A stretch of DNA of 42,860 bases. Origin: Planctomycetia bacterium (lineage in GTDB: Bacteria; Planctomycetota; UBA8108; SXIK01). The position numbers and the translations under genes were made by a program. Shown in pieces: positions 7,211 through 14,914 of the stretch. The stretch's first letter is position 1; each line of letters opens with the position of its first letter. The stretch is from NCBI GenBank assembly GCA_005772855.1, contig SXIK01000176.1, positions 1 to 42,860 of the forward strand. The letters run 5' to 3'. The notes beneath the pieces are model-generated. The model was not told where the DNA came from. It saw only the letters and a list, made by a program, of their open reading frames with translations, and did not search any database.

Positions 7211-7642
7211 CTACCCATCGGTCCCATCGGCAGACTCGGAGTTCGCGTGCGAGCTGAATAGCCGCTCCTCATCCTCGAGGCTCGTCGGCTCTCCTCCGGG
7301 ACGGGAATCCCCGTACTGAGCTTGCACGTGAAAGGCTCGATGTGCCCGGACACGGACACGAGAACGGGTCTGATTTGTCTTCGCGTCGACCCACCTGTCC
7401 TGAACGAGGCGTCCTTCTAGAACCACGAGGGCTCCCTTGCGAGCCGTCTTGGCCAAGTTCTGGGCCCAACCATCCCAGATCTCGCAGTCAAAGAACTGCC
7501 CCTTCCCTGGCTTGCCGTCCTTCGAGCGACCGCCATTCACTCCGACGCTAAAGTTGGCGACCGCGTTGCCACTCGGAAGATGTCGGACCTCGAGATCGTC
7601 GGTCAAATGCCCCATGAGATGCACAGCGTTCAAGAATGGCAT
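7211..7642 (-). CDS. ssb: Single-stranded DNA-binding protein
   Basis: OB-fold protein that coats single-stranded DNA in replication and repair. From ATG 7642 (143 aa) it reads NAVHLMGHLTDDLEVRHLP, then NAVANFSVGVN, GQFFDCEIWDGWAQNLAK and KGALVVLEGRLVQDRW, the standard bacterial SSB core. AAAGGAG stands 6 bases before ATG 7642, which decides the start; the frame is open for 51 codons further upstream but that stretch looks non-coding. Unusually, the C-terminus ends in SADGTDG. The acidic tip with the final Pro-Phe, which recruits partner enzymes in most SSBs, is absent. This could be a second SSB paralogue with a specialised task. Confidence 0.9.
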   Translation of the reverse strand: MPFLNAVHLMGHLTDDLEVRHLPSGNAVANFSVGVNGGRSKDGKPGKGQFFDCEIWDGWAQNLAKTARKGALVVLEGRLVQDRWVDAKTNQTRSRVRVRAHRAFHVQAQYGDSRPGGEPTSLEDEERLFSSHANSESADGTDG

Positions 7643-7914
7643 GATGCGCTCCTTTGGCGTGAAAGAGATGCGTCCGCGAAAGAGACCCCGGGAAGCAGTG
7701 GGCGGGTCGAGAAAGCAGAGGAGGGGAGGGCTGATGGGGTGGGAGTGGAATGAGTTGAATGAGCAGGTTGAATGTGAGGCAATGCATGCGGACACGAGTG
7801 TGGGACTTCCCGGGGACAGCTTGAGTCGCTCCGAAATCTAAATGACTCCGAGCCATCAGGAAGCTCGGCGGTGTTCTGAGGTCACCTGGCTGCTGTAACA
7901 GCCCCTTCCGACTG
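7643..7914. other. Intergenic region with purine-rich tract
   Basis: The stretch between ssb and the upstream secreted-protein gene has no convincing gene. From about 7680 to 7755 the + strand is strongly purine-biased (runs of GGGGAGGG and GGGGTGGGAG), so the ssb leader RNA would be pyrimidine-rich. A 5-bp hairpin GGCTG/CAGCC lies just after the stop of the 7915 gene but has no T-run. Confidence 0.4.
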
Positions 7915-9264
7915 TCAACAGCTCAACTTGTCCGCAGTCGGATCTGATCCAAGCTCCGGAAATGGAGTCGGCGGCGGGAGTCCTCCCGAGAAAAGGTAGT
8001 TGAGCAGGTAGATCGAATCGGAGATGTCGATGACGCCACTGTCGTCCGAGTCGAGCGAGTCGATACACGAGGGGCTGGGTCGTCCAAGAAACAGGTACCC
8101 AAGCGTACTGACAGGGTCCGAAAGATCGAGCTTGGCATCGGCCGTCGAATCGCCCCGGAGGAAGCGGAAAACCGGCGGGTCATCACTCCTCGACAGGAGC
8201 AATAGTCCGCTCGGCGTGGCAAAGGTTGAGCCGTCGTCAACCAGCCAGCCGTAGGACTCACCCGTGTCGAGAACGTCATCGTCCTTGTTCAAGTCGACAA
8301 GAGCCACAACGGAGTCCTTCGTGTTGTCAAGTACAAGGACACCAAGGCCAGGGACGATCAACAAGTCGTTGATGGAGCCCACTGGAACCGTGGAACTGGA
8401 GTCAAGCCAGGACGTAACCTCTCTGTTGTCGGCCAAATCGCCATCACCGTTCCTGTCTTCCAGAAGGAGAATGCGGCCGGTGTCGTTGTCACAGGCCAGC
8501 ACAGTGCCAGCACTCACTGCGACGGCGTCAATGTCGGCGAGTAAGAGATCCCCCGATGTTTGGTGAAAGAGCTGGACCTCCCCCTCATCGAGCAAGTCTC
8601 CGTCGCCGTTCATGTCGAAGAGCCTGAAAATCGCCTTGAGCTTGGTGTCGCCGGCGAAAAGGGCGCCGTCCGCGGCGAGGGCGAGAGACTCGATGTCATC
8701 CAGAACGGGGAGGGAGAGCGCAGAGGCATCATAGATGACCTTCACCTCTCCCGGGTCGAGCGCGTCATTGTCGGAGTTTTCATCCTTCAGCCGCAGAATT
8801 CTGTGAGCGCCGCTGCCATCGTCGCTAACGTAGTAGGAGCCGTCGGGGGCTGCCACAAGAGTGTTTGCGGTCGAGAGCTTGGGGCCGCCAGCGGAGGCAT
8901 CGTAGAAAATCGACACCTCCCCCTCATCCTGCGCATCACCGTCACGGTTCTTGTCTTCCAGTCGCAGCACGGCATCTACCGTGCCCGCATCAAGGAGGAG
9001 AATCGAGCCGCGATCCCCGGCGGCCAGGTGTGACGGGTTGGAGAGGTCCGGCCCAGCGCTCGCGTCGTCGTAAAAAATTCCGATTTCGCCAGGCGACGCT
9101 TGTTCCACGAATCCGGACCCATCCAGATCCTCGAGCCTGACGACCCTGTCGCTACCGGAGTCGCAAACGTAAAGAACCCCGTCAACTCCCACAGCGGAAA
9201 CAAGAGGGGAGAGCGCAAAGACGACGAGACTGGCCAGCAGTTGGCCCCTACGAGACATGATCAT
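7915..9264 (-). CDS. Secreted protein with six calcium-loop repeats and a dockerin-like C-terminus
   Basis: Exported protein of 449 aa with signal peptide (MIMSRRGQLLASLVVFALSPLVSA). The body consists of about six modules of 55-65 residues, each holding an acidic loop such as DKNRDGDAQDEGE, DENSDNDALDPGE, DMNGDGDLLDEGE or DLNKDDDVLDTGE, spaced like calcium-binding loops. The modules alternate with hydrophobic strands (SILLLD, TVLACDN, GVLVLDN), suggesting a beta-propeller that binds calcium. The C-terminus has two dockerin-like EF-hand repeats (DSTADAKLDLSDPVSTLGYLF and DSDDSGVIDISDSIYLLNYLF) and a short tail, GSDPTADKLSC. GGAGG five bases before ATG 9264 fixes the start. The function is unknown; surface display or an extracellular complex is inferred. 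The tail matches that of the protein at 40289. Confidence 0.85.
   Translation of the reverse strand: MIMSRRGQLLASLVVFALSPLVSAVGVDGVLYVCDSGSDRVVRLEDLDGSGFVEQASPGEIGIFYDDASAGPDLSNPSHLAAGDRGSILLLDAGTVDAVLRLEDKNRDGDAQDEGEVSIFYDASAGGPKLSTANTLVAAPDGSYYVSDDGSGAHRILRLKDENSDNDALDPGEVKVIYDASALSLPVLDDIESLALAADGALFAGDTKLKAIFRLFDMNGDGDLLDEGEVQLFHQTSGDLLLADIDAVAVSAGTVLACDNDTGRILLLEDRNGDGDLADNREVTSWLDSSSTVPVGSINDLLIVPGLGVLVLDNTKDSVVALVDLNKDDDVLDTGESYGWLVDDGSTFATPSGLLLLSRSDDPPVFRFLRGDSTADAKLDLSDPVSTLGYLFLGRPSPSCIDSLDSDDSGVIDISDSIYLLNYLFSGGLPPPTPFPELGSDPTADKLSC
8230..9175 (-). repeat. Six tandem calcium-loop modules within the 7915 gene
   Basis: The coding sequence repeats a module of roughly 165-195 bases six times. 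Each contains an acidic loop with the pattern D-x-[ND]-x-D-x-D followed by D-x-GE; the first module is the most divergent. The loops differ at DNA level, so duplication is old rather than recent. Confidence 0.7.
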
Positions 9265-9653
9265 GACAACCTCCAGATCGTTGCAATTTCACTCCGGCGA
9301 AAAAAACCACTCTGGGCTGCCTCGCACAGCTCATGCCATGAAATGACTTATAACATGATTATGTATTGTGGTTATACTTAATGCTCTACAGATCACATTA
9401 CTTCATGGTAAACCCTCTGATCAGACACTCCGACAAGGGGCCACCCTGTCACTTCCAACCAGTTCGCCTGTGCGCTGACACACTTCGACTCAACCCGGGG
9501 GTGAACAGCCGCTCACCCAGGCATTGTTGCACGGGCTGACTGCGGTCCGCCCCATGCCCGCTCCTGAAAAGGGGGCCGCGAAGGGAAGGGTACTGGCTGG
9601 GGGAAGCCCTGGGGGGCCGACATTTGGTCACCGACTTGCCGCGTGGAGCCATC
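9265..9653. other. Intergenic region with an A+T-rich island
   Basis: No convincing gene is seen between the divergent dockerin-type gene and rluB. Bases about 9338-9415 are conspicuously A+T-rich against the G+C-rich surroundings and include TTATAA, ACAT-GATT-ATGT and several -10-like hexamers on the - strand. The promoter of the dockerin-type gene probably lies here, but no -35/-10 pair stands out. The remainder (9416-9650) is G+C-rich with no motif recognised. Confidence 0.4.
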
Positions 9654-9659
9654 TATAAT
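9654..9659 (+). promoter_or_regulatory. Consensus -10 box directly before rluB, possible leaderless start
   Basis: A perfect TATAAT ends 8 bases before ATG 9668. There is no Shine-Dalgarno sequence in between (TCCCCGCC). No good -35 box is found at 16-18 bases. Confidence 0.5.
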
Positions 9660-9667
9660 TCCCCGCC

Positions 9668-10378
9668 ATGCGACTTCACAAATATATCGCCAATTGCGGC
9701 TACACTTCACGACGCCGCGCAGAGCTTCTCATCCAGGCTGGCCGCGTCCAGGTAAATGGCAAGGTCCTGACGAGCCTTGGGAGCACGATCGACCCGGAGA
9801 AGGAGGTCGTCCTCGTCAATGGAGAACGGATTCAGCCTCCCACGCCCATGACGATCGTCTTCAACAAGCCTGCGGGCGTGATCACCTCAACTCACGACAC
9901 GCACGACCGGCTCACAGTGATGGACATCTTGCCAAAAAGCTTGCGAGACAGGGGCGTCCTTCCCGCTGGTCGCCTCGACCAGGACACCGAGGGCCTGCTT
10001 GTGCTTACCAACGACGGAGACCTCGCCCACGAGATCACTCACCCGCGATATGAGACCGAGAAGGAGTACCAGTCGATCGTGTCGGGATCCCCGTCCCCGG
10101 AGAACCTCGGTCGTCTCGAGAAGGGTGTAAGAATTGAAGGAGAGATGACGGCCCCCGCAAGAATCGAGAGCGTGGAGCCGGTCGGCTCGGCGACAAGAGT
10201 GCATATCGTGATCCATGAGGGCAAGAAGCGCCAAGTCCGCCGAATGTTTGAGACGATCGGACATCCGGTCCTTCAACTGAAGCGCGTCCGCGTGGGCGGC
10301 CTGCGGCTCGGGGACCTACCGACCGGCGAATGGTGCGAGTTGACGAAGGGTGAGATCAGCACCCTGCGTGGCACGTGA
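9668..10378 (+). CDS. rluB: 23S rRNA pseudouridine synthase, RsuA/RluB/E/F family
   Basis: Converts a specific uridine in 23S rRNA (position 2605 in RluB) to pseudouridine. The protein of 236 aa has an N-terminal S4 RNA-binding domain (MRLHKYIANCGYTSRRRAELLI... GRVQVNGKV, 1-55) and a catalytic domain with PAGRLDQDTEGLLVLTNDG, where D104 is the catalytic aspartate. Later KEY and GKKRQVRRMFETIGHPVLQLKR are the other family blocks. RluB is the closest match by length and order, but RsuA, RluE or RluF specificity cannot be excluded from sequence. The start is directly preceded by TATAAT and lacks a ribosome binding site. It is monocistronic and ends at a strong hairpin at 10405. Confidence 0.87.
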   Translation: MRLHKYIANCGYTSRRRAELLIQAGRVQVNGKVLTSLGSTIDPEKEVVLVNGERIQPPTPMTIVFNKPAGVITSTHDTHDRLTVMDILPKSLRDRGVLPAGRLDQDTEGLLVLTNDGDLAHEITHPRYETEKEYQSIVSGSPSPENLGRLEKGVRIEGEMTAPARIESVEPVGSATRVHIVIHEGKKRQVRRMFETIGHPVLQLKRVRVGGLRLGDLPTGEWCELTKGEISTLRGT

Positions 10379-10404
10379 CGGAGGGGCGCCGCCAGGCGGC
10401 CGGT

Positions 10405-10428
10405 GCGGGGGAGGTCTTGCTCCCCCGC
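10405..10428. terminator. Strong hairpin between convergent genes
   Basis: GCGGGGGAG (10405-10413) and CTCCCCCGC (10420-10428) form a perfect 9-bp stem with a 6-base loop. It lies between rluB and the - strand gene at 10501, so it can serve both. A second small stem, CCGCC/GGCGG, precedes it at about 10389-10399. T-runs are short, so efficiency is uncertain. Confidence 0.6.
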
Positions 10429-10500
10429 GAGGAGTCTATTTCCCGCCGCGGTTCAGAGGCAGGTAATCCTACGATCTGCTGAAACACGTCAGAGCGCTCA

Positions 10501-11271
10501 TCACTTTTCGTCAGCTTTGTTGCTCGCCTCGTCAGGCCTGGTTTCGATCTTTTCTTCGGTCGGTGGGTTGACGCTTCCCCCGGAGGCCGCGGCCTCCTTC
10601 ACAAGCTCCTCGAAATCCTTGATCGCATCGATAAGCTGCTGAGGCAGGTTGTAGCCGCTCTGCTCGAGCTTCGTCTTCTCCTCAAGTAGTTTTTTTAAAC
10701 CTGCGGCGGGGTTCTCCGTGTTCAAGGCCCGCTGATCACTCACGATGAGATGGACCTCGCCGATGCGCTCCTTGGGAGCGTCCACAGGGCCCCTGGGCTC
10801 CGGCTTGGCGGCAGCCCCAGTCGTGCCAGCGACCACGCCTGGCGCCGGGACAACGACCGCTTCGGTCCCGGCCTTCGGCTCCATCAGCTTCAGGATCATG
10901 AAGCCGAGGATTCCGAGGACCACGACGATCGACCCAATGCCCATCACGAGCGTCTGTTGGTCGACCTTTCCCCTGGCCTTGCCCGGCGCTGCCTGCTTTC
11001 GTGAGCCAACCCCGCGCGAACGGGCCTGTTGGGTCACTCGCTCGGCGCCCGCAGCTTGACCAGTCCGTTTCTGGATCGCCTGGTAGACTCGCTGCACGTC
11101 CTGCTTTTGAAGCAGATTGTACTTCTCGAAGACAGCGCCAATCATCGGCCGCCGACCCGTCTCCCGCTCTCGTTTTTCGCAGATAGACAAGATCTTCTGC
11201 GCATCGACCTCCTTCACGAGGCCGCTAGTAATCGCGATCTTGCAGAAGAGGATGTCTTCCCTTGCGGACAT
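10501..11271 (-). CDS. Single-span membrane protein of unknown function
   Basis: I do not recognise a named family. The 256-aa protein has a helical N-terminal domain (1-70; KIAITSGLVKEVDAQKILSICEKRE ... AVFEKYNLLQKQDVQRVYQAI) that resembles the short 'slow/late learner' type helical modules seen before kinase or type II secretion ATPase domains. A basic linker, a single transmembrane helix (about 108-130), a Pro/Ala/Gly-rich linker and a charged helical C-terminal part (150-256) follow. The N-terminus lacks a signal peptide, so the helical domain is probably cytoplasmic and the tail outside. The start codon has no good ribosome binding site but a strong promoter lies upstream. No enzyme motif is visible. 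Confidence 0.7.
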   Translation of the reverse strand: MSAREDILFCKIAITSGLVKEVDAQKILSICEKRERETGRRPMIGAVFEKYNLLQKQDVQRVYQAIQKRTGQAAGAERVTQQARSRGVGSRKQAAPGKARGKVDQQTLVMGIGSIVVVLGILGFMILKLMEPKAGTEAVVVPAPGVVAGTTGAAAKPEPRGPVDAPKERIGEVHLIVSDQRALNTENPAAGLKKLLEEKTKLEQSGYNLPQQLIDAIKDFEELVKEAAASGGSVNPPTEEKIETRPDEASNKADEK

Positions 11272-11334
11272 GGGCTCAGATTTCTTGCGGGGTGGAATGG
11301 ACAGACTTGGCTTCAGCGAGGGCCAGAGTGGCCA

Positions 11335-11362
11335 ATCCTAGTCTTCTCTCGAGAGGTGTCAA
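11335..11362 (-). promoter_or_regulatory. Predicted sigma-70 promoter of the 10501-11271 gene
   Basis: On the - strand a perfect TTGACA (11362-11357), 16 bases, then TAGGAT (11340-11335). Transcription would start near 11328, giving a leader of about 57 bases. It is the only perfect -35 box noted in the window. Confidence 0.6.
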
Positions 11363-11485
11363 GAGACAAGGGAGGCTCGGGCCTCGCCAGGTGACCCGAA
11401 AATGCGGGTAACGTTGCGCGACTTGAGCTGCGCATACGGTTATTGTGTTCGGCTCGAACAGCCTTCCTTGTTCTCATACCCCGCC

Positions 11486-13414
11486 ATGAAGAAGAGCCTA
11501 GAAACGATCTTCAACGTCGTCATCGGCACTGCCGGCCACATCGACCACGGCAAGTCCACCCTTGTGGAACGGCTCACCGGCATCCACCCCGACCGCCTAC
11601 CCGAGGAAAAAGCCCGCGGCCTCACGATCGATCTCGGCTTCGCCCCACTCACGCTCAAGAGCGGCCAGAGAATTGGGATCATTGACGTTCCCGGTCACGA
11701 GCGGCTTGTGAAGAACATGGTGGCCGGCGCGACGGGCATCGACCTCGTCTTGCTCGTGGTTGCGGCCGACGACGGAGTCATGCCGCAGACACGGGAGCAC
11801 GTTTCGATCATGCAACTCCTTGGCATCACGGAGGGCATCGTCGTCCTTTCGAAGATCGACTTGGTTGATTCCGAGCTTCGTGAGCTGGTGAAGGAGGACG
11901 TTCACGACACCCTCAAGGGAACCTTCCTCGAAGACGCTCCCGTCGTCGAGATTTCAAGTGTCACGGGCGAGGGGCTCGACACCCTTCAAGAGACGATTCA
12001 CTCCAGGATCCAGGCATTACGGCCGAAGGACACCACCGGAATCTTTCGCATGCCGATCCAGAGGGTCTTCTCGTCCAAGGGGTTCGGCACCGTGGTGACC
12101 GGCGTTCCGCTTCGCGGGAGCACGGTGATCGGCGACACACTCGAAGTGGTTCCGCTCGGGAAAAAAGGTCGCGTTCGTGGCATCCATGCCTATCGCGAGG
12201 CGACCGACATGGCCCGGGCCGGCCACTCCAGCGCGATCAACCTCACCGACATCGACTACCGCGAGGTCCACCGGGGAATGGTGTTGACTCAGCCGGGCTA
12301 TTTCCAGGGCTCCACGATGTTCGAGGCCAGGCTCCTGTACCTGCCTTCCAACACGCGCCCGCTGCAACATCAAGCCGCCATTCGCCTGCATGTGGGAACC
12401 GTCGAAGGCCTGGGTAAGGTTTACCTTCTGGAGAAGAAAACGGTGGATCCGGGTGAAGAAGCGTATGTACAGTTTCGGTTCGATGAGCCGATCGTGGCTG
12501 CGCCGGGGGATCGCTTCGTGTTGCGCTTGCACTCTCCTCTCGAGACGATCGGCGGTGGCGAAATTCTGGACCAGTCACGCTGGCGCCTCAAGACGGGTAA
12601 GGCCCATGTCCTGGATCTATTGCGTGAAAAGGATGAAGCCGTCGGGGATTCGAAGCGATTCGTGGCCAACGTGCTAAATTCGGCGGGGTACGAGGCAACG
12701 TCCGAGAAGGACCTGGCTGTGCGATGCGGCCTCCCCCCCGGGGACGCGAAGACTGTCGTGGACGAGCTCGTCGATTCGGGCGAGGTGCGTCGAGCGAGCC
12801 GGGCAGGGCTCTTGATCGCTACTCGGAGGCTGGAAGAGGCTCAGCGTGAATCACTCAGAGCCGCGGAGCAGTTCTTCCGCGAAAATCCACGCAAGCTTTT
12901 CCTCGACAAACAGCAGCTCCGCCAAACCCTGGGAGCACACGAAGTCTTCTTCCAGGACCTGGTAACAAAGCTTGAGACCGGGGGGCTCGTGACCGAATCG
13001 CCAGGAGGGCGCCTCAAGTTCCGCGATTTCGGCCCACGGCTCAACCCCGAGGAAGCGAAGGTCCGGGCCGAGGTCCTCGCGGATCTCAAGGAGAACCTTT
13101 TCGCTCCGCCCTCTCCAGCTGAAATCAGTGGACGGCACGGGCGAGATCCAAGGACCACGGTGCAAATCACGGAGCTGCTTTGCGAGGAGGGCGAAGCGGT
13201 AAAGCTGGCGGAGGATGTCTACCTCCATCGCGAAGCAGTCGACGAGGCAAAAAAGCGCCTCCGGGCGCACCTCGAGCAGCAAAAGAGCATCACGGCTTCG
13301 GACGCAAAGACCTTGATCGGCTCGACAAGAAAATACGTTATCCCGCTCCTTGAGTTCCTCGACCGCGAAGGCTTCACGGTGCGCAAGGGTGACGTCCGCG
13401 AGCTGAAAAAATAG
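11486..13414 (+). CDS. selB: Selenocysteine-specific elongation factor SelB
   Basis: GTPase that carries Sec-tRNA to UGA codons marked by a SECIS element. From ATG 11486 (642 aa) the GTPase motifs are [12 protein letters not shown] (G1, 14-25), DVPGHE (67-72) and SKID (122-125). [20 protein letters not shown] is the SelB-specific switch region and separates it from EF-Tu and IF2-type factors. Domains II and III follow, then C-terminal winged helices (about 380-640) that bind SECIS RNA. An ATG at 11402 would add 28 residues; the conserved start of the GTPase favours 11486, though neither has a clear ribosome binding site. No selA, selC or selD lies in the window. Its presence implies selenoproteins elsewhere in the genome. 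Confidence 0.93.
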   Translation: MKKSLETIFNVVIGTAGHIDHGKSTLVERLTGIHPDRLPEEKARGLTIDLGFAPLTLKSGQRIGIIDVPGHERLVKNMVAGATGIDLVLLVVAADDGVMPQTREHVSIMQLLGITEGIVVLSKIDLVDSELRELVKEDVHDTLKGTFLEDAPVVEISSVTGEGLDTLQETIHSRIQALRPKDTTGIFRMPIQRVFSSKGFGTVVTGVPLRGSTVIGDTLEVVPLGKKGRVRGIHAYREATDMARAGHSSAINLTDIDYREVHRGMVLTQPGYFQGSTMFEARLLYLPSNTRPLQHQAAIRLHVGTVEGLGKVYLLEKKTVDPGEEAYVQFRFDEPIVAAPGDRFVLRLHSPLETIGGGEILDQSRWRLKTGKAHVLDLLREKDEAVGDSKRFVANVLNSAGYEATSEKDLAVRCGLPPGDAKTVVDELVDSGEVRRASRAGLLIATRRLEEAQRESLRAAEQFFRENPRKLFLDKQQLRQTLGAHEVFFQDLVTKLETGGLVTESPGGRLKFRDFGPRLNPEEAKVRAEVLADLKENLFAPPSPAEISGRHGRDPRTTVQITELLCEEGEAVKLAEDVYLHREAVDEAKKRLRAHLEQQKSITASDAKTLIGSTRKYVIPLLEFLDREGFTVRKGDVRELKK

Positions 13415-13544
13415 AGACAGCGGAGCCAAGTGGTCGTGCTGGCGCAGCAGCGTCAGAGCGAGCTAACCGACGGCCTCCAATGCGTCTGGACTTGTTCCTC
13501 CCCGAGGAATTGTGAGATCATGGGAAGATCCAGGTTCCCTGGCA

Positions 13545-13581
13545 CCCCGGGAAATTTAGACCGGGGCTTCTCTTTGTTTCC
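13545..13581 (+). terminator. Likely terminator of selB, or attenuator before the hydrolase gene
   Basis: CCCCGG (13545-13550) and CCGGGG (13561-13566) pair around a 10-base A+T-rich loop and are followed by a T-rich tract (CTTCTCTTTGTTTCC). It lies 24 bases before the hydrolase start codon, so it could also act in that gene's leader. The rest of 13415-13544 shows no gene. Confidence 0.5.
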
Positions 13582-13605
13582 AAGTCACCCCAGGAGGATT
13601 ACGCC

Positions 13606-14394
13606 ATGCGCGCCTTGACCCTGTTCACCTTGATTTGCTTTCCGGCTGCGGCTCACGCTGCCCTGAAGACGAAGAGCGTGGAATACAGAGACGGGGACAC
13701 TGTGCTCGAAGGCCACTTGGCCTGGGACGATGCCAGGGTGAAGCCGGACACCTCGGCCCCCGCAGTTCTGATCGTGCATCAATGGCTTGGAATCACAGAC
13801 AACGAACGAAGCCGCGCCGCGAAGCTCGCCGAATCTGGCCTCGTCGCCTTCGCCTGCGACATCTACGGCAAGGGGACGCGTCCGAAGGACGCAAACGAGG
13901 CGCGGCAGTTCTCCGGCAAGTACAAGGGAGATCGCCAGCTCTTCCGGCGCCGAGTGAACCTGGGCCTCAGCGAACTCCTGAAGCAGACGGGCGTTGACTC
14001 GAAACGCGTGGCAGCGATCGGATATTGCTTCGGGGGCACCGGCGTGCTCGAGCTTGCGCGCAGCGGAGCCAACGTGGCCGGCGTCGTGAGCTTTCATGGC
14101 GGGCTCGACTTCCCCACCCCCACCAGCGGCGACTGGACCAGGACCAAGGTCCTCATCCTGCACGGCGCGGATGATCCCTTCGTGCCCGTGAAGGACATCG
14201 AAGCCTTCAAGAACGAGCTGAACGAAGCGAAGGTCGACTGGCAAATGGTTTACTACTCGGGTGCGGTACACTCCTTCACGCAAAAGGAGGCCGGCAACGA
14301 CAACTCGCGCGGCGTGGCCTACAACGAGAACGCCGACCGTCGCTCGTGGGCGGCGATGAAATCGTTCTTCGAAGAGACCCTGGGAGCGAAGTAG
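13606..14394 (+). CDS. Secreted dienelactone-hydrolase-family protein
   Basis: Alpha/beta hydrolase of 262 aa with a signal peptide cut after about residue 18 (MRALTLFTLICFPAAAHA), so it acts outside the cytoplasm, unlike classical dienelactone hydrolases. The catalytic triad is visible: nucleophile C141 (GYCFGG), acid D190 (HGADDPFVP) and H222 (GAVHSFT). A Cys nucleophile is typical of this family. AGGAGG nine bases before ATG 13606 sets the start. Substrate is unknown; exported paralogues are common in Planctomycetes. It is followed by 12 bases and then a decayed membrane-protein gene, probably once cotranscribed. Confidence 0.88.
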   Translation: MRALTLFTLICFPAAAHAALKTKSVEYRDGDTVLEGHLAWDDARVKPDTSAPAVLIVHQWLGITDNERSRAAKLAESGLVAFACDIYGKGTRPKDANEARQFSGKYKGDRQLFRRRVNLGLSELLKQTGVDSKRVAAIGYCFGGTGVLELARSGANVAGVVSFHGGLDFPTPTSGDWTRTKVLILHGADDPFVPVKDIEAFKNELNEAKVDWQMVYYSGAVHSFTQKEAGNDNSRGVAYNENADRRSWAAMKSFFEETLGAK

Positions 14395-14406
14395 GTGCAC
14401 TCAGCC

Positions 14407-14851
14407 ATGGAAATCACCATCACGAAAATCATACACTTGCTCGCGATGGGCATCCGGGTTGGGGCCGGACTCACGGCCCCACTCGACGTCCAACGCACGA
14501 TCCGCCTCGGCAAGCCGCACACGGACCCATTACTCGACCGCCTTCGGTTGACGGTTCGAATCTCATCTCCGCGGGAGTGGTCACCGTGGCAACAGGGCTC
14601 GCCCTCGTGTTCCTGACGGGCGGATTCAAGGCCGTGGCGCCAAGGATCCATGTCGGGATGCTCCTGTCGCTGATCGCCCTTGCAGTCGGCTGCGTGGGCG
14701 TCGTTCCAGCTCTCCGGGGACTGGGCCCTGCTCTCGCGTCTGGCGATGAAACCCGCGCGAGGCCCCTGGCCTACGGTTTGAGATCGCGACATGGAGCGAG
14801 GAGATGCTGCGACTCATTGTGCTCGCCCTGAAGGTAGGCGCCGGAAAATGA
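14407..14851 (+). pseudogene. Frameshifted small integral membrane protein
   Basis: Reading from ATG 14407 gives MEITITKIIHLLAMGIRVG-GAGLTAPLDV up to about 14568. The protein then continues in a second frame (AGVVTVATGLALVFLTGGFKAVAPRIHVGMLL) to about 14770, and in a third frame (RFEIATWSEEMLRLIVLALKVGAGK) to the TGA at 14849-14851. Pieced together it is about 147 aa with four hydrophobic segments, like small CopD/DUF4149-type membrane proteins. Each break equals one lost base. Either the gene is decayed or the assembly carries two single-base errors. A G-rich ribosome binding site (GTAGGTG) precedes the start, and the gene follows the hydrolase by 12 bases. Confidence 0.65.
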
Positions 14852-14857
14852 CATCCC

Positions 14858-14882
14858 TGGCCGCCACTTCTGTGGCAGGCCA
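14858..14882. terminator. Strong hairpin between convergent genes
   Basis: TGGCCGCCAC (14858-14867) pairs with GTGGCAGGCCA (14872-14882), a 10-bp stem with one bulged A and a TTCT loop. It separates the broken + strand gene from the end of the - strand DUF1080 gene and can serve both directions. Confidence 0.6.
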
Positions 14883-14914
14883 CGCAGGCTTCATCCTCCC
14901 TCTCCATTTACCCG

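Noticed and set aside
14545-14580. GGTTCGAATC, resembling a tRNA T-loop
   Set aside because: Flanking bases do not pair as a T-stem and no acceptor or anticodon arm can be folded; it lies within the broken membrane-protein gene.
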